Both the position numbers and the translations under genes were made by a program. Below the pieces are notes generated by a model that ran no database searches, had not been told where the DNA came from, and saw nothing but the letters and a program-made list of their open reading frames with translations. Source: an uncultured Carboxylicivirga sp. (lineage in GTDB: Bacteria; Bacteroidota; Bacteroidia; Bacteroidales; Marinilabiliaceae). From it: a DNA stretch of 64,000 bases. Positions 27,871 through 40,420 of the stretch are shown piece after piece (the stretch's first letter is position 1; each line of letters opens with the position of its first letter). The DNA is taken from contig NZ_OY771430.1 in NCBI RefSeq assembly GCF_963674565.1, forward strand, positions 2,914,001-2,978,000, in the 5' to 3' direction.

Positions 27871-28063
27871 ATTATGACATTTGGTTTGTGTTCTTACAAT
27901 CAAAAATCACGCCTTTTCTAACTTTTTCCCAACTAAAATCAAAATTACCCAATTGTTTTTTACGAACACTCACTAACTTTAGCAACAAAAGTATTGAATT
28001 AGCATTATTAACCACCAATTTTATTGTATTATTTTACAAGTCGACGGCTAAAACTGCATACGT

Positions 28064-28537
28064 ATGAAAATAGAATTAGTTATGATAGGTAAGACAGATG
28101 AAAAATATTTGATCCAGGGAATCGAAAAATACCTTCAAAGATTAAAGCATTACATTTCATTTAAGATGACCACCATACCTGATCTAAAGAATACAAAAAA
28201 CCTTAGTGAGGACCAACAAAAAAAATTAGAAGGAGATCAGATATTATCACAACTTCTACCTGGTGATCAACTGATTCTACTTGATGAAAACGGGAAAGAA
28301 TTTAATTCGGTTGGATTCGCCGATTTTATAGAGAAAAAAATGATTTCAGGATTAAAACGTTTAGTATTTGTTATTGGTGGTCCCTATGGTTTCTCAGACG
28401 AAGTATACAGTAAAGCAAATCAAAAAATTAGCCTTTCACAAATGACTTTTTCTCATCAAATGGTAAGACTATTCTTTACTGAACAAGTTTACCGGGCCAT
28501 GACTATATTAAAAAATGAACCCTATCATCATCAATAA
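28064..28537 (+). CDS. rlmH: 23S rRNA (pseudouridine1915-N3)-methyltransferase
   Basis: The 157-residue SPOUT methyltransferase shows the start MKIELVMIGKTDEKYL, LLDENGKEFNSVGFADFIE, the knot FVIGGPYGFSDEVY and the terminal MVRLFFTEQVYRAMTILKNEPYHH, all strongly conserved. It methylates pseudouridine 1915 in helix 69 of 23S rRNA. It is divergent from the DUF4783-nadC pair; the promoters lie in the 193-base gap. Confidence 0.97.
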   Translation: MKIELVMIGKTDEKYLIQGIEKYLQRLKHYISFKMTTIPDLKNTKNLSEDQQKKLEGDQILSQLLPGDQLILLDENGKEFNSVGFADFIEKKMISGLKRLVFVIGGPYGFSDEVYSKANQKISLSQMTFSHQMVRLFFTEQVYRAMTILKNEPYHHQ

Positions 28538-28626
28538 TTCTGTTTTAAAGAGAAATAGCATAGTTTTTGCATACCTTTAAACTTAATGATGAAAATTTAC
28601 TTTAATCTAGTTTGATATCAAGCTAT

Positions 28627-31600
28627 ATGGCAAGACAAAAACCCCGAATCATCACCTATTTTATAATTGCTGTTTTACTTTTTTCAATTGGCAAAGTCAC
28701 TAATGCTGTTTTTGATACGGAATATTCCAGGCACGAAGATGTTAAGTCTATTCAAAAATTAATCCTACAGACTCAACAATCTCTTGAAAAAAACCTTTCT
28801 GCACTTTCAAAAACAGACGTTTCAGATTACGATAGAATCTGGGCTTTAATGGATTCGCTATCCAACACAGAAAATATTTACTATTTATTTCATGATTCGG
28901 TTCCCCTTGGATGGTCTTCGTCAAGAATACCGATGAATGGATTTTACACAGAACCTGGCCAGCTTAACATTAAAAAATTTGCTAACGGCTGGTATTTATC
29001 ACAAAGCATACAATCGGGTGATTATGTTTGGCTTGCAATCAATTGGATTAAAAAAGAATACAGCTACCAAAACAAATTTTTGTCCAATAGTTACTCCAAT
29101 CATAATTCACTCAATTTTGAACCAGGCATTACACTTGATAAATCAGATGATGAGAATTTACTGATAAAAGATAACAATGGTAACTATCTTTTCTCTTTAG
29201 TTTTTGATTCAAAGGATAAAAATCTTCCAAAGATCAGTGTTTTCATATTTCTTATTAATATCCTTTCATTGATACTTATTCTGGTTGGTACTGATAAACT
29301 TTTTAACTTATATAGCAAAAATAAAAACAGTAATTACCTGTTTATTCCAGCTCTTCTAATCCTGTTTTTAATATACCTGCTATTTCAATACTACTGTATT
29401 CCCGATCCATTTTATCACACAACATTTTTCTCGCCATCTACTTTTGCTGTTTCAAAGTGGCTGCCATCGTTGGCAAATCTTGAAGTATTTGGTGTTTTAA
29501 TTCTATACTGGAGTTATTGGTTTTACAAATACTTTAAAAAACCGAAAGCCTTAGATAAATTGGAAACCAACAGAAAGGCCTATTACCTAAGCATTCTCTT
29601 GAGTGTTTTCTTCATACTAAGCTACTTCCTCTTTATTAATGATTTGATATACATGCTGGTTAGAAATTCTTCTCAAGCATCTATATTCTTTAATATTGAG
29701 GATCTTAACGAAGTATTTGTGTTTAAATTACTGATTCTTGCACAATTGTTTTTAGCTTTTGCTTTTGTCTTTGAGAAACTTGTATCCGTTTATAAAAAGA
29801 ACTTATCCTATGTTGGTTTTTTCCTGATTAGCTGTTTGAGCTACTTTATAATATGGTTATTGAGTAACGTTCTACATTATGATATTCATCCCAGCAGTCT
29901 GGCCTTCTTTCTTTTTTTGGGAGGTATCTTATTCACTACCAAAAGAAATATCCAAAACAAGCTCAATTATGGAACCTTTATTCTCATTGTTTTTCTCATA
30001 TCGGGATTCAATATCTATCAGTTATATCACTATAACATTGTAAAAGAAGCAACAAACAGGGAATTACTGATCGAAAATTTATCTTTTCAACTATTGCGCG
30101 AGGCTGATCCGGTAGCTGAAATGTATTTATCCGATATCGAATCTAAACTGAAGGAGGATGAAACACTAAAGGAATTACTGCATAAAAATCATATCAACGA
30201 AGATCTCATCTATGATCATCTAAAAAAGAACTATTTCCTCGGATACTGGCAGCGTTATGAAGTTCAGGTAACTCCTTGTTGGCCGGATCTGAATCTGATT
30301 ATGGAGCATAATGATGAAACAGCCAATTGCTACAACTATTTTCAGGATGTAATGAATAATTACGGTGAATTAATACCCAATAGTAAGGTATTCTATTACC
30401 TGGATAATGACAATGGACAAGTATCCTATTTTGGACGAATGTGTTTTTTTGAAAATGATCCATCATACGAAACAACATTGTTTTTTGAAATTAATTCGAA
30501 ACCTACTTTCTCAGGTCTTGGATATCCGGAATTGTTAACAACGGCACAGGAGCAAATAAACTTAAGCAATTTGAGGAATTATTCATATGCCAATTACATT
30601 GATGGAAAACTTGTTAAGCAAAGCGGAACGTTTAACTATCCTTCAAAAAACACTAAATACATGGCTAAAGAGGGTGAGAAAATATTTATGATGGAACAAA
30701 AGATGTCTCACTTAATTTACAGCCCAAATAAGAACACAACTATTGTTTTAAGTCGCCATCAGGTTCGCACTTTTCATATAATGATGGCCTTTTCAACCTT
30801 CTTTATCTTATTCTTTGTATTGGCATCAACCATGCTACTTTTTACAAAGTTCAGAAAGAACAGATACAAATTCTCCTTTTCGATACAGGAACGTATTCAA
30901 ATAACATTTGTTAGCCTCCTCGTAATGATTTTGGTAATTATGGGTATAAGCTCTGTATACTACTCTGTTTATCAATTCAAGCAAAAAAATAATCTAATGC
31001 TTTCGCAACGCATTCGATCTGTATTACAGGAAATGGAACAGAAAATCATTAACGAGCCTGAATTAGATGAAGGACTTGAAGATTACCTGGAATATCTACT
31101 TCAAAAATTCTCAAATGTTTTTTATAGTGACATTAACCTATATAAATTAGATGGTCGCTTACTGGCTACCTCACGCCCTGAGTTATATGACAAAGGATTA
31201 ACTGGGCGTAAAATGGATCCTCACGCATATAAAAAGCTATTTGTTGATAATTATACAGAATACATTCACGAAGAAACCATCGGATCATTATCCTACACTT
31301 CGGCATATATCCCTATTTACAATTATGAAAATAAAGTATTAGCTTACTTGAATCTTCCCTACTTTGTTGGTAATAACGAGTTAAAAACTGAGATTTCATC
31401 GCTGATTGTTGCTGTTGTGAATGCATATCTATTGTTTGTGCTATTTGCCATTGGACTGGCCGTAGTTATTTCGCGCCGAATCACTCATCCTTTGATTTTA
31501 ATTCAGGATAGAATGGCTCAGATTAAATTGGGGCAACAAAACAAAAAAATCGGTTACAAAGGAGAAGATGAGATCGGAAGCCTGGTTAAGGAATACAACC

Positions 31601-32325
31601 GGATGGTTGATGAATTATCAGAGAGTGCTGAAAAATTAGCCAAATCAGAAAGAGAATCAGCATGGCGTGAAATGGCCAAACAGATTGCTCATGAAATAAA
31701 GAATCCACTTACACCAATGAAACTTAGTGTTCAGTACCTTCTTAGGGCTTGGGATGAGCAGCAGGATTTTGAATCATATCTTCACCGGGTTTCTAAAACA
31801 TTAATTGAACAGATTGATCAATTACATGTTATCGCAAACGAATTTTCAAATTTCGCAAAAATGCCACAAGCCAATCGCCAGAAAGTCAATGTGGCAGATA
31901 AATTGGAAAGTGCCCTTTCATTATTCGAAAAGTCAGAAAAGAACATCCATTTTCAACTTCATATCGAAGGTGAGAATTTAACAATATTTGCAGACAACGA
32001 TCAATTAACGAGTGTATTCAACAACCTGCTTAAAAATGCAGTGCAGGCAATTCCTAAAGGCAAAAAAGGCAATATCAATATTTCTGTATCGAAAAAAAGT
32101 CCTAATGTTCATTTAAGCTTTTCTGACAATGGAAGGGGAATGGATGATGAGACAAAAAACAAAATCTTCATGCCTAATTTTACAACCAAATCATCAGGTA
32201 TGGGATTAGGGCTATCAATAGTTAAAAACATTGTAAAAAATAGTGGCGGAGAAATCTGGTTCGAAACAACACCTAATATTGGTACTACTTTTTATGTTGA
32301 TTTTCCTCTTTATTATGGTTCCTGA
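28627..32325 (+). CDS. Large multi-pass sensor histidine kinase, NtrY-like
   Basis: The kinase has 1,232 residues from the ATG at 28627. Order: TM helix near residue 12, an extracytoplasmic region, a cluster of about seven TM helices (roughly residues 200-460), a second external region, TM helices near 720 and 770, another external region with a TM near 930, HAMP, HisKA with phosphoacceptor His1022 in AHEIKNPLTPMK, and HATPase_c (NNLLKNAV, DNGRGM, TTKSSGMGLGLSI). The HEIKNPLTPMK motif is that of NtrY. Normal NtrY is about 700 residues, so the seven-helix sensory insert is unusual. No response regulator is adjacent in the same direction. Confidence 0.9.
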   Translation: MARQKPRIITYFIIAVLLFSIGKVTNAVFDTEYSRHEDVKSIQKLILQTQQSLEKNLSALSKTDVSDYDRIWALMDSLSNTENIYYLFHDSVPLGWSSSRIPMNGFYTEPGQLNIKKFANGWYLSQSIQSGDYVWLAINWIKKEYSYQNKFLSNSYSNHNSLNFEPGITLDKSDDENLLIKDNNGNYLFSLVFDSKDKNLPKISVFIFLINILSLILILVGTDKLFNLYSKNKNSNYLFIPALLILFLIYLLFQYYCIPDPFYHTTFFSPSTFAVSKWLPSLANLEVFGVLILYWSYWFYKYFKKPKALDKLETNRKAYYLSILLSVFFILSYFLFINDLIYMLVRNSSQASIFFNIEDLNEVFVFKLLILAQLFLAFAFVFEKLVSVYKKNLSYVGFFLISCLSYFIIWLLSNVLHYDIHPSSLAFFLFLGGILFTTKRNIQNKLNYGTFILIVFLISGFNIYQLYHYNIVKEATNRELLIENLSFQLLREADPVAEMYLSDIESKLKEDETLKELLHKNHINEDLIYDHLKKNYFLGYWQRYEVQVTPCWPDLNLIMEHNDETANCYNYFQDVMNNYGELIPNSKVFYYLDNDNGQVSYFGRMCFFENDPSYETTLFFEINSKPTFSGLGYPELLTTAQEQINLSNLRNYSYANYIDGKLVKQSGTFNYPSKNTKYMAKEGEKIFMMEQKMSHLIYSPNKNTTIVLSRHQVRTFHIMMAFSTFFILFFVLASTMLLFTKFRKNRYKFSFSIQERIQITFVSLLVMILVIMGISSVYYSVYQFKQKNNLMLSQRIRSVLQEMEQKIINEPELDEGLEDYLEYLLQKFSNVFYSDINLYKLDGRLLATSRPELYDKGLTGRKMDPHAYKKLFVDNYTEYIHEETIGSLSYTSAYIPIYNYENKVLAYLNLPYFVGNNELKTEISSLIVAVVNAYLLFVLFAIGLAVVISRRITHPLILIQDRMAQIKLGQQNKKIGYKGEDEIGSLVKEYNRMVDELSESAEKLAKSERESAWREMAKQIAHEIKNPLTPMKLSVQYLLRAWDEQQDFESYLHRVSKTLIEQIDQLHVIANEFSNFAKMPQANRQKVNVADKLESALSLFEKSEKNIHFQLHIEGENLTIFADNDQLTSVFNNLLKNAVQAIPKGKKGNINISVSKKSPNVHLSFSDNGRGMDDETKNKIFMPNFTTKSSGMGLGLSIVKNIVKNSGGEIWFETTPNIGTTFYVDFPLYYGS

Positions 32326-32687
32326 TCAACAGTTGAGATGACTTTAGTTTCCGACCATTTTTCACCTAAGCGTTGTTCAGCGAATAGGAACAATAGTATT
32401 TCGTAAAGATTAAGAATAGGTATTAAAAAGATAATATTACGAATTAAAGCCTTCTCAGGATATTTCTCCACTGATTCATCGTGTGGATTCTTAACTAATT
32501 TGATTTTAAATAGACGACGGCCATAACTTTGTCCTTTAGTAAAAGGCATTGCATCCTTGAAGAGGAAATATATAAGGCCAAAAATCCAACCTATTCGGGG
32601 AAATAGACTTATTCCAATGGCAATTATCAAGTCAATACCAAAAGCAAATAAGCGAGGGTAAAAATTAGCTGTTTTACCAATTTTCAT
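32313..32687 (-). CDS. RDD family membrane protein
   Basis: The protein begins ANFYPRLFAFGIDLIIAIG with the Arg and Asp residues that name the family, then two hydrophobic segments, an Arg-rich loop (QSYGRRLFKIKLVK) typical of RDD proteins, and a final hydrophobic helix (IIFLIPILNLYEILLFLF). The function of the family is not settled; ion or small-molecule transport has been proposed for some members. The 3' end overlaps that of the histidine kinase by 13 bases (convergent). Confidence 0.85.
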   Translation of the reverse strand: MKIGKTANFYPRLFAFGIDLIIAIGISLFPRIGWIFGLIYFLFKDAMPFTKGQSYGRRLFKIKLVKNPHDESVEKYPEKALIRNIIFLIPILNLYEILLFLFAEQRLGEKWSETKVISTVDQEP

Positions 32688-32709
32688 AACTGAGTAATAA
32701 TAAAAGTAA

Positions 32710-33288
32710 TTACTTTATATCATTCATGTGTATAATGTTATTAATAATTGCGTAAACAGTCAAACCCGAAACGGTTTTAATGCCTAATTTGCGTGTAATA
32801 TTTTTTCGATGAGATATTACCGTATGAGTACTGATAAACTCTTTTTCTGCAATTTCTTTATTAGTTAAACCAAGAGCGACGCATTTTAAAATTGACTTTT
32901 CTCTAGGACTTAAATCTTCTGTTTGATCTTCTTCTTCCTTATTCTTTTCTACTTCCTCCACCATTGATTGTAGTTTATCTACAATAGCAGCTTTTGGTTG
33001 TAAAATCGAAAACTGATTGCCTGTTACATCATCCGGTAATGCTGAATACAATAAATATTGAATTATAGTATCCTTACCAATTAAATTTTTAAACTGATCA
33101 TACTCATCAACATTAAAAATTGAGGCATTAATAAAAATAATATCAAAATCTATATCCTTTAATAATACAAAACATTGTTTCGAATTATCAGTGGTTTTAA
33201 CCTGATGAACTTCTCTCAATTGGTTAAGCAAAGATGCCAAAGCCGAAGTTACCAGAAAAGACTGATCCGCTATTAAAACATTAACCAT
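32710..33288 (-). CDS. LuxR-type response regulator with non-canonical receiver
   Basis: An N-terminal CheY-like receiver starts MVNVLIADQSFLV, but the phosphorylation site reads FDIIFINASIF: Asn54 stands where Asp belongs, so normal phosphotransfer is unlikely. The C-terminal LuxR/NarL helix-turn-helix is intact (LSPREKSILKCVALGLTNKE, IAEKEFISTHTVISHRKNI, RKLGIKTVSGLTVYA). An acidic linker (EEVEKNKEEEDQTED) joins them. The hemerythrin gene starts just upstream in the same direction, four bases apart, so the pair is an operon and this regulator may respond to what that protein handles. Confidence 0.88.
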   Translation of the reverse strand: MVNVLIADQSFLVTSALASLLNQLREVHQVKTTDNSKQCFVLLKDIDFDIIFINASIFNVDEYDQFKNLIGKDTIIQYLLYSALPDDVTGNQFSILQPKAAIVDKLQSMVEEVEKNKEEEDQTEDLSPREKSILKCVALGLTNKEIAEKEFISTHTVISHRKNITRKLGIKTVSGLTVYAIINNIIHMNDIK

Positions 33289-33292
33289 AACG

Positions 33293-34033
33293 CTAACCTC
33301 GGTTTTTTATAATATTATTGAGTAAGTTTTCCATTTCCTGAACGCGGGGAAACAAAACACCTTCTTCCATATCTGCATGATCAAGCAAATCACTTTCTAA
33401 ACGAAAGATATCATAGATAAGGTTATTATATTCACAATTTTCAACAGGAGGAGGAAGATATTTAAGCAAAATATTCTTTAAATCGAATAACTTCTCTTCA
33501 ATATTATTGTGATCTTCCAAATAACGTTGCATTGAGAATGGTTCTTCTCCCAAATTATCAAATTGGCCTTGTTCAATCTCAGATACACGTTCATATAGTT
33601 CAATTATATAAGGAAAAACATTTGCTTCTTCCTGCTGAATATGTAGTGTAAATTCTCTAATATATTCCCTGAAGAAATTAAGCAAAAGCTCCATGTTATT
33701 TTCGTTGGGATCTACCTGCTTTTCTAAGTTGATTATTTGTCTTTCAATTTCAGGAATACGATAATCAATATAGCACTTATGAGCACTCTTGAGATAATCT
33801 ATTAACCAGGTTACCGGAAAGTCTCTAAAATACTCCACTTTGAAATAATCCTTATCATGAAATGCATTTGCTAGACTAAGAAAGAACTGCAAATCTACAC
33901 CTCTATCCAAACATACTTCTTTAACCGATTTCTCACGAAATCCCAAGGGGATCCTTAATCGCTGAATCACTGCTAAAAGTTGAATGTCCTTCTGAACAAC
34001 ATCAACCATTTTCATCTCTCCGGTTATATGCAT
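33293..34033 (-). CDS. Hemerythrin-domain protein, RIC/YtfE/ScdA-like (iron-sulfur repair)
   Basis: The hemerythrin four-helix bundle has a complete di-iron set: His in LKSAHKCYID, His and Glu in FTLHIQQEEANVFPY, His in YLEDHNNIEEKL, and His and Glu in LLDHADMEEGVLFPR. The N-terminal about 70 residues resemble the ScdA_N/DUF542 region that precedes the bundle in RIC proteins, though the usual CxC-type motif is not obvious (single Cys in KEVCLDRGV). RIC proteins repair Fe-S clusters or handle NO after nitrosative stress. Upstream sequence GGAGAG suggests translation may start at the ATG at 34009 instead of 34033. Operon with the LuxR gene. Confidence 0.85.
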   Translation of the reverse strand: MHITGEMKMVDVVQKDIQLLAVIQRLRIPLGFREKSVKEVCLDRGVDLQFFLSLANAFHDKDYFKVEYFRDFPVTWLIDYLKSAHKCYIDYRIPEIERQIINLEKQVDPNENNMELLLNFFREYIREFTLHIQQEEANVFPYIIELYERVSEIEQGQFDNLGEEPFSMQRYLEDHNNIEEKLFDLKNILLKYLPPPVENCEYNNLIYDIFRLESDLLDHADMEEGVLFPRVQEMENLLNNIIKNRG

Positions 34034-34112
34034 AGAATTATTTTTTGACGAAAATACTCTTTATTTAGAATTCATACAAATAAGAATCCTTAATAAATTA
34101 TATAAACACAAA

Positions 34113-34143
34113 AAACCCGTTGCTCTTGTTGAACAACGGGTTT
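34113..34143 (-). terminator. Terminator of the rRNA operon
   Basis: Read on the minus strand, AAACCCGTTG and CAACGGGTTT form a 10-bp stem with an 11-base loop, followed by a T-run. It lies 10 bases after the 5S rRNA. Confidence 0.85.
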
Positions 34144-34152
34144 CTTCCAAAA

Positions 34153-34262
<110 letters not shown>

Positions 34263-34274
34263 ATATTTTCTTTT

Positions 34275-34425
34275 TAGCTGACAGCTATTAGCTAATGGCT
34301 ATTAGCTAATTTTAGCTTCGCTAAAATTTATAACATAAAGGCTTACCAAAACCACATCCACCGATACTTGATGTGTTTATGTAGTGCTTAGTTAATTGTA
34401 CTTAGTGCTTGGCACTTTGCACTTT
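34275..34425. repeat. TAGCTAT-type and AGTGCTTAG-type repeats in the 23S-5S spacer
   Basis: Bases 34275-34316 are built of near-copies of TAGCTAT/TAGCTAATGGC, ending in a perfect hairpin AATTTTAGC-TTC-GCTAAAATT (34308-34328). Bases 34383-34425 hold AGTGCTTAG, GTACTTAGTGCTT and GGCACTTTGCACTTT units. The unit length is about 7 to 10 bases. Confidence 0.6.
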
Positions 34426-34446
34426 CTTCTAAAGCACTGTTCGTTG

Positions 34447-37238
<2,792 letters not shown>

Positions 37239-37281
37239 TTTTACACACACCATAGTTGGTGTATATGGTTTTGGTTGTTGC

Positions 37282-37297
37282 CAATATGTCAATGATC
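37282..37297 (-). promoter_or_regulatory. boxA-like element before 23S
   Basis: On the minus strand GATCATTGACATATTG, about 45 bases before the 23S start. A near-copy, GATCTTTGAAAATATTG, lies before 16S at 39683-39699. Position and sequence suit an antitermination boxA; assignment is by position only. Confidence 0.45.
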
Positions 37298-37313
37298 GTT
37301 TTGCTTGTTTAAC

Positions 37314-37344
37314 GCTGATAGCTCTTGGCTATTAGCTCCTAGCT
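37314..37344. repeat. TAGCTAT-type repeat in the 16S-23S spacer
   Basis: GCTGATAGCTCTTGGCTATT-like units with TTAGCTCCTAGCT; same type as 34275-34316 and 37601-37633. Confidence 0.5.
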
Positions 37345-37373
37345 TGTGATACTTCCAGAATCGAACTGAAATT
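37344..37373 (-). promoter_or_regulatory. Hairpin element shared with the 16S leader
   Basis: It contains CAGAATCGAACTGAA, identical for 15 bases to 39748-39762 in the 16S leader, with flanking TTGTGA also shared. On the minus strand it reads TTCAG-TTCGATT-CTGG, a small hairpin. It sits about 100 bases ahead of 23S. Confidence 0.5.
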
Positions 37374-37408
37374 ATTAATCCAATGTATCGCTTTTTCATT
37401 AAGATTTT

Positions 37409-37504
37409 GAGACTCTTAGACAATAGACCATTAGACATTTCTAATCCTTATTATCTATCTCATTTTTTTGTTTTCTAATAGTCTATGTTCTCATAGTCTA
37501 TCTT
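37409..37504. repeat. TTAGAC/TCTAATAG-type repeats in the spacer
   Basis: Units such as CTTAGAC, AATAGACCATTAGACA and, inverted, TCTAATAGTCTATG and CATAGTCTATC. Both strands are represented, so the segment can fold on itself. Shares AGACAATAGAC with 11340-11350. Confidence 0.55.
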
Positions 37505-37512
37505 TTTACTTC

Positions 37513-37589
37513 TGGTGGAGAATATCGGAGTCGAACCGATGACCTCCTGCGTGCAAGGCAGGCGCTCTAGCCAGCTGAGCTAATCCCCC
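37513..37589 (-). tRNA. tRNA-Ala (anticodon TGC)
   Basis: Minus strand: 7-bp acceptor starting GGGGGAT and closing ATTCTCC, D-arm AGCTCAGCTGGCTAGAGC, anticodon loop CTTGCAC with TGC, T-arm GGTTCGACTCC, and an encoded CCA. Lies in the 16S-23S spacer as usual. Confidence 0.97.
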
Positions 37590-37600
37590 ATGTTTTTTTT

Positions 37601-37633
37601 AAGCTGTTAGCCAATAGCTATTAGCTGATAGCT
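37601..37633. repeat. TAGCTAT-type repeat between the two tRNAs
   Basis: AGCTGTTAGCCAATAGCTAT followed by TAGCTGATAGCT: four near-copies of a 7 to 8 base unit, separating the two tRNA genes. Confidence 0.55.
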
Positions 37634-37639
37634 TTTTTA

Positions 37640-37716
37640 TGGTAGTCCCGGGCAGACTTGAACTGCCGACCCCTACATTATCAGTGTAGTGCTCTAACCA
37701 ACTGAGCTACGGGACT
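37640..37716 (-). tRNA. tRNA-Ile (anticodon GAT)
   Basis: Minus strand: acceptor AGTCCCG pairs with CGGGACT, D-arm AGCTCAGTTGGTTAGAGC, anticodon loop CTGATAA with GAT, T-arm CAGTTCAAGTCTG, encoded CCA. Follows 16S in the operon. Confidence 0.97.
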
Positions 37717-37740
37717 GTTGCAGTGTCGTCTTTTTCCCTT

Positions 37741-37815
37741 GACTAGCAGACTTTAGATGCTTAGACTTTTAGATCTTTCTAATTATCTATCGTCTAATGG
37801 TCTATCCGTCTATAG
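37741..37815. repeat. TAGAC/GTCTA-type repeats after 16S
   Basis: Units GACTAGCAGACTTTAGATGC, TTAGACTTTTAGATC, TCTAATTATC, GTCTAATGGTCTATCCGTCT. Same family as 37409-37504, again in both orientations. Confidence 0.55.
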
Positions 37816-37986
37816 GATGTGCTTGACGCTGTTTAAATAGGCAGTAGTTTGTTAGACTGTAGTCAGTAGTGATTTACATTGTGTATCTCTTTCTACTTTT
37901 CCTTTTGCCTTTTCTACTTTCTACTTATTCTTTTTAAATAATACCTAAAAGGTGAAAAGTGCCTGAATGGCATAAACAATTTCTCC

Positions 37987-39507
<1,521 letters not shown>

Positions 39508-39578
39508 ATAAAAATTTTTAATGCTTTCAAAATTATTTATACCATTGACTTCAGGTTCACTTTTTACCTTTTCATTTT

Positions 39579-39612
39579 AGTATCAAGATTTCAGTATCAT
39601 GTATCAAGATGA
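39579..39612. repeat. AGTATCAAGAT repeats in the 16S leader
   Basis: Three near-copies of AGTATCA(AGAT) at intervals of about 10 bases, just upstream of 16S. Similar in style to the spacer repeats. Confidence 0.45.
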
Positions 39613-39654
39613 TTTAAATCAACCTAATTCATTATACTTCCCTCTCGATTATGG

Positions 39655-39671
39655 AACGAGCTTTGCTCGTT
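39655..39671. other. Perfect hairpin AACGAGC-TTT-GCTCGTT in the 16S leader
   Basis: A 7-bp perfect stem with a three-base loop between the boxA-like element and 16S. Perhaps part of the leader's processing structure. Confidence 0.4.
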
Positions 39672-39682
39672 TAGGTACTATT

Positions 39683-39699
39683 CAATATTTTCAAAGATC
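39683..39699 (-). promoter_or_regulatory. boxA-like element before 16S
   Basis: Minus strand GATCTTTGAAAATATTG, matching the element ahead of 23S at 37282-37297. CTTTGAA is close to boxA of rRNA antitermination. Confidence 0.5.
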
Positions 39700-39735
39700 T
39701 TTTGAGCTCGAAGTTCTTAGCCTTCTCTTTTTCTC

Positions 39736-39765
39736 TTGTGACATATTCAGAATCGAACTGAATTT
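39736..39765 (-). promoter_or_regulatory. Hairpin element shared with the 23S leader
   Basis: On the minus strand ATTCAG-TTCGATT-CTGAAT forms a 6-bp hairpin; its 15-base core is identical to that at 37356-37370. It precedes the boxA-like element in both places. Confidence 0.5.
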
Positions 39766-39848
39766 TTAGCTAACCATTATGTCTTTTTTATCCGAAAATC
39801 AACGTTTGATCTTCATTTCATTGCCATCCCTCGTTTGAGAAGCGGCTG

Positions 39849-39881
39849 CAAAGGTAAGTAGTTTTTGTTTTATCTTCCAAA
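39849..39881 (-). promoter_or_regulatory. rRNA promoter P1
   Basis: Minus strand: TTTG at 39881-39878, 21-base spacer, TACCTTTG at 39856-39849, followed by GCAGCCGCTT. Upstream A-tracts (minus strand of 39885-39915) resemble an UP element. Leader to 16S is about 335 bases. Confidence 0.8.
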
Positions 39882-40098
39882 TCTTTTTTTAAGTTTTTTT
39901 CTTCTTTTTTTTCGAGTCGCTCATTTTCAATCCCTAACTCTTCCCTCGCCTCTTAAAAACCTTTTTTTTGGAGCAGAATGACAAGATATGAAATCTTCCC
40001 CTTCTGTCAAAAACTTTCTTTGCTTTCATTATTTAAAGACCAGCCTATCGCCCGCCCCGTCTGCTTTTCATGACAACCGTTGTTCTCAAAAGCGGGTG

Positions 40099-40130
40099 CA
40101 AAATAAGGCAGTTTTTCCCAAACTTCCAAA
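40099..40130 (-). promoter_or_regulatory. rRNA promoter P2
   Basis: Minus strand: TTTG at 40130-40127, 20-base spacer, TTATTTTG at 40106-40099, followed by GCACCCGCTT. The spacer, GATTTGGAAG start and GCAnCCGCTT start region are shared with P1, so the pair arose by duplication. Its -7 is one base from TAnnTTTG. Confidence 0.7.
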
Positions 40131-40420
40131 TCAAAAAACATTCTTTTTTGATTATACTCTGTTAATTTGTGTTGTAACTTTGAGGATCTGTTACTTATGT
40201 CATAAATTATTTTTCGCTTATTTTAATTACAAGCTATAAAATACCGTTGATATGGATTCAGAACCTAAATTATTCTGGCATTTCATTACGTGTTTAATAC
40301 AACTTATTGTTCTTATTTGTGCATAGGCTATTTATAATTATCAACACAAGCCGTATTTCGTATTAAAATTAAAGCGGATTTTTAGCACCTTTGCAAAACT
40401 ATTAAACAGATTGCCATAAA

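Noticed and set aside
37513..37716. tRNA genes as integration sites for a mobile element
   Set aside because: They lie inside a normal rRNA operon; no integrase, direct repeat or disrupted tRNA end is seen.
39988..40239. An 83-codon plus-strand frame in the rRNA promoter region
   Set aside because: It overlaps promoter P2 and has a composition of AT-rich noncoding DNA; no homology pattern is visible.
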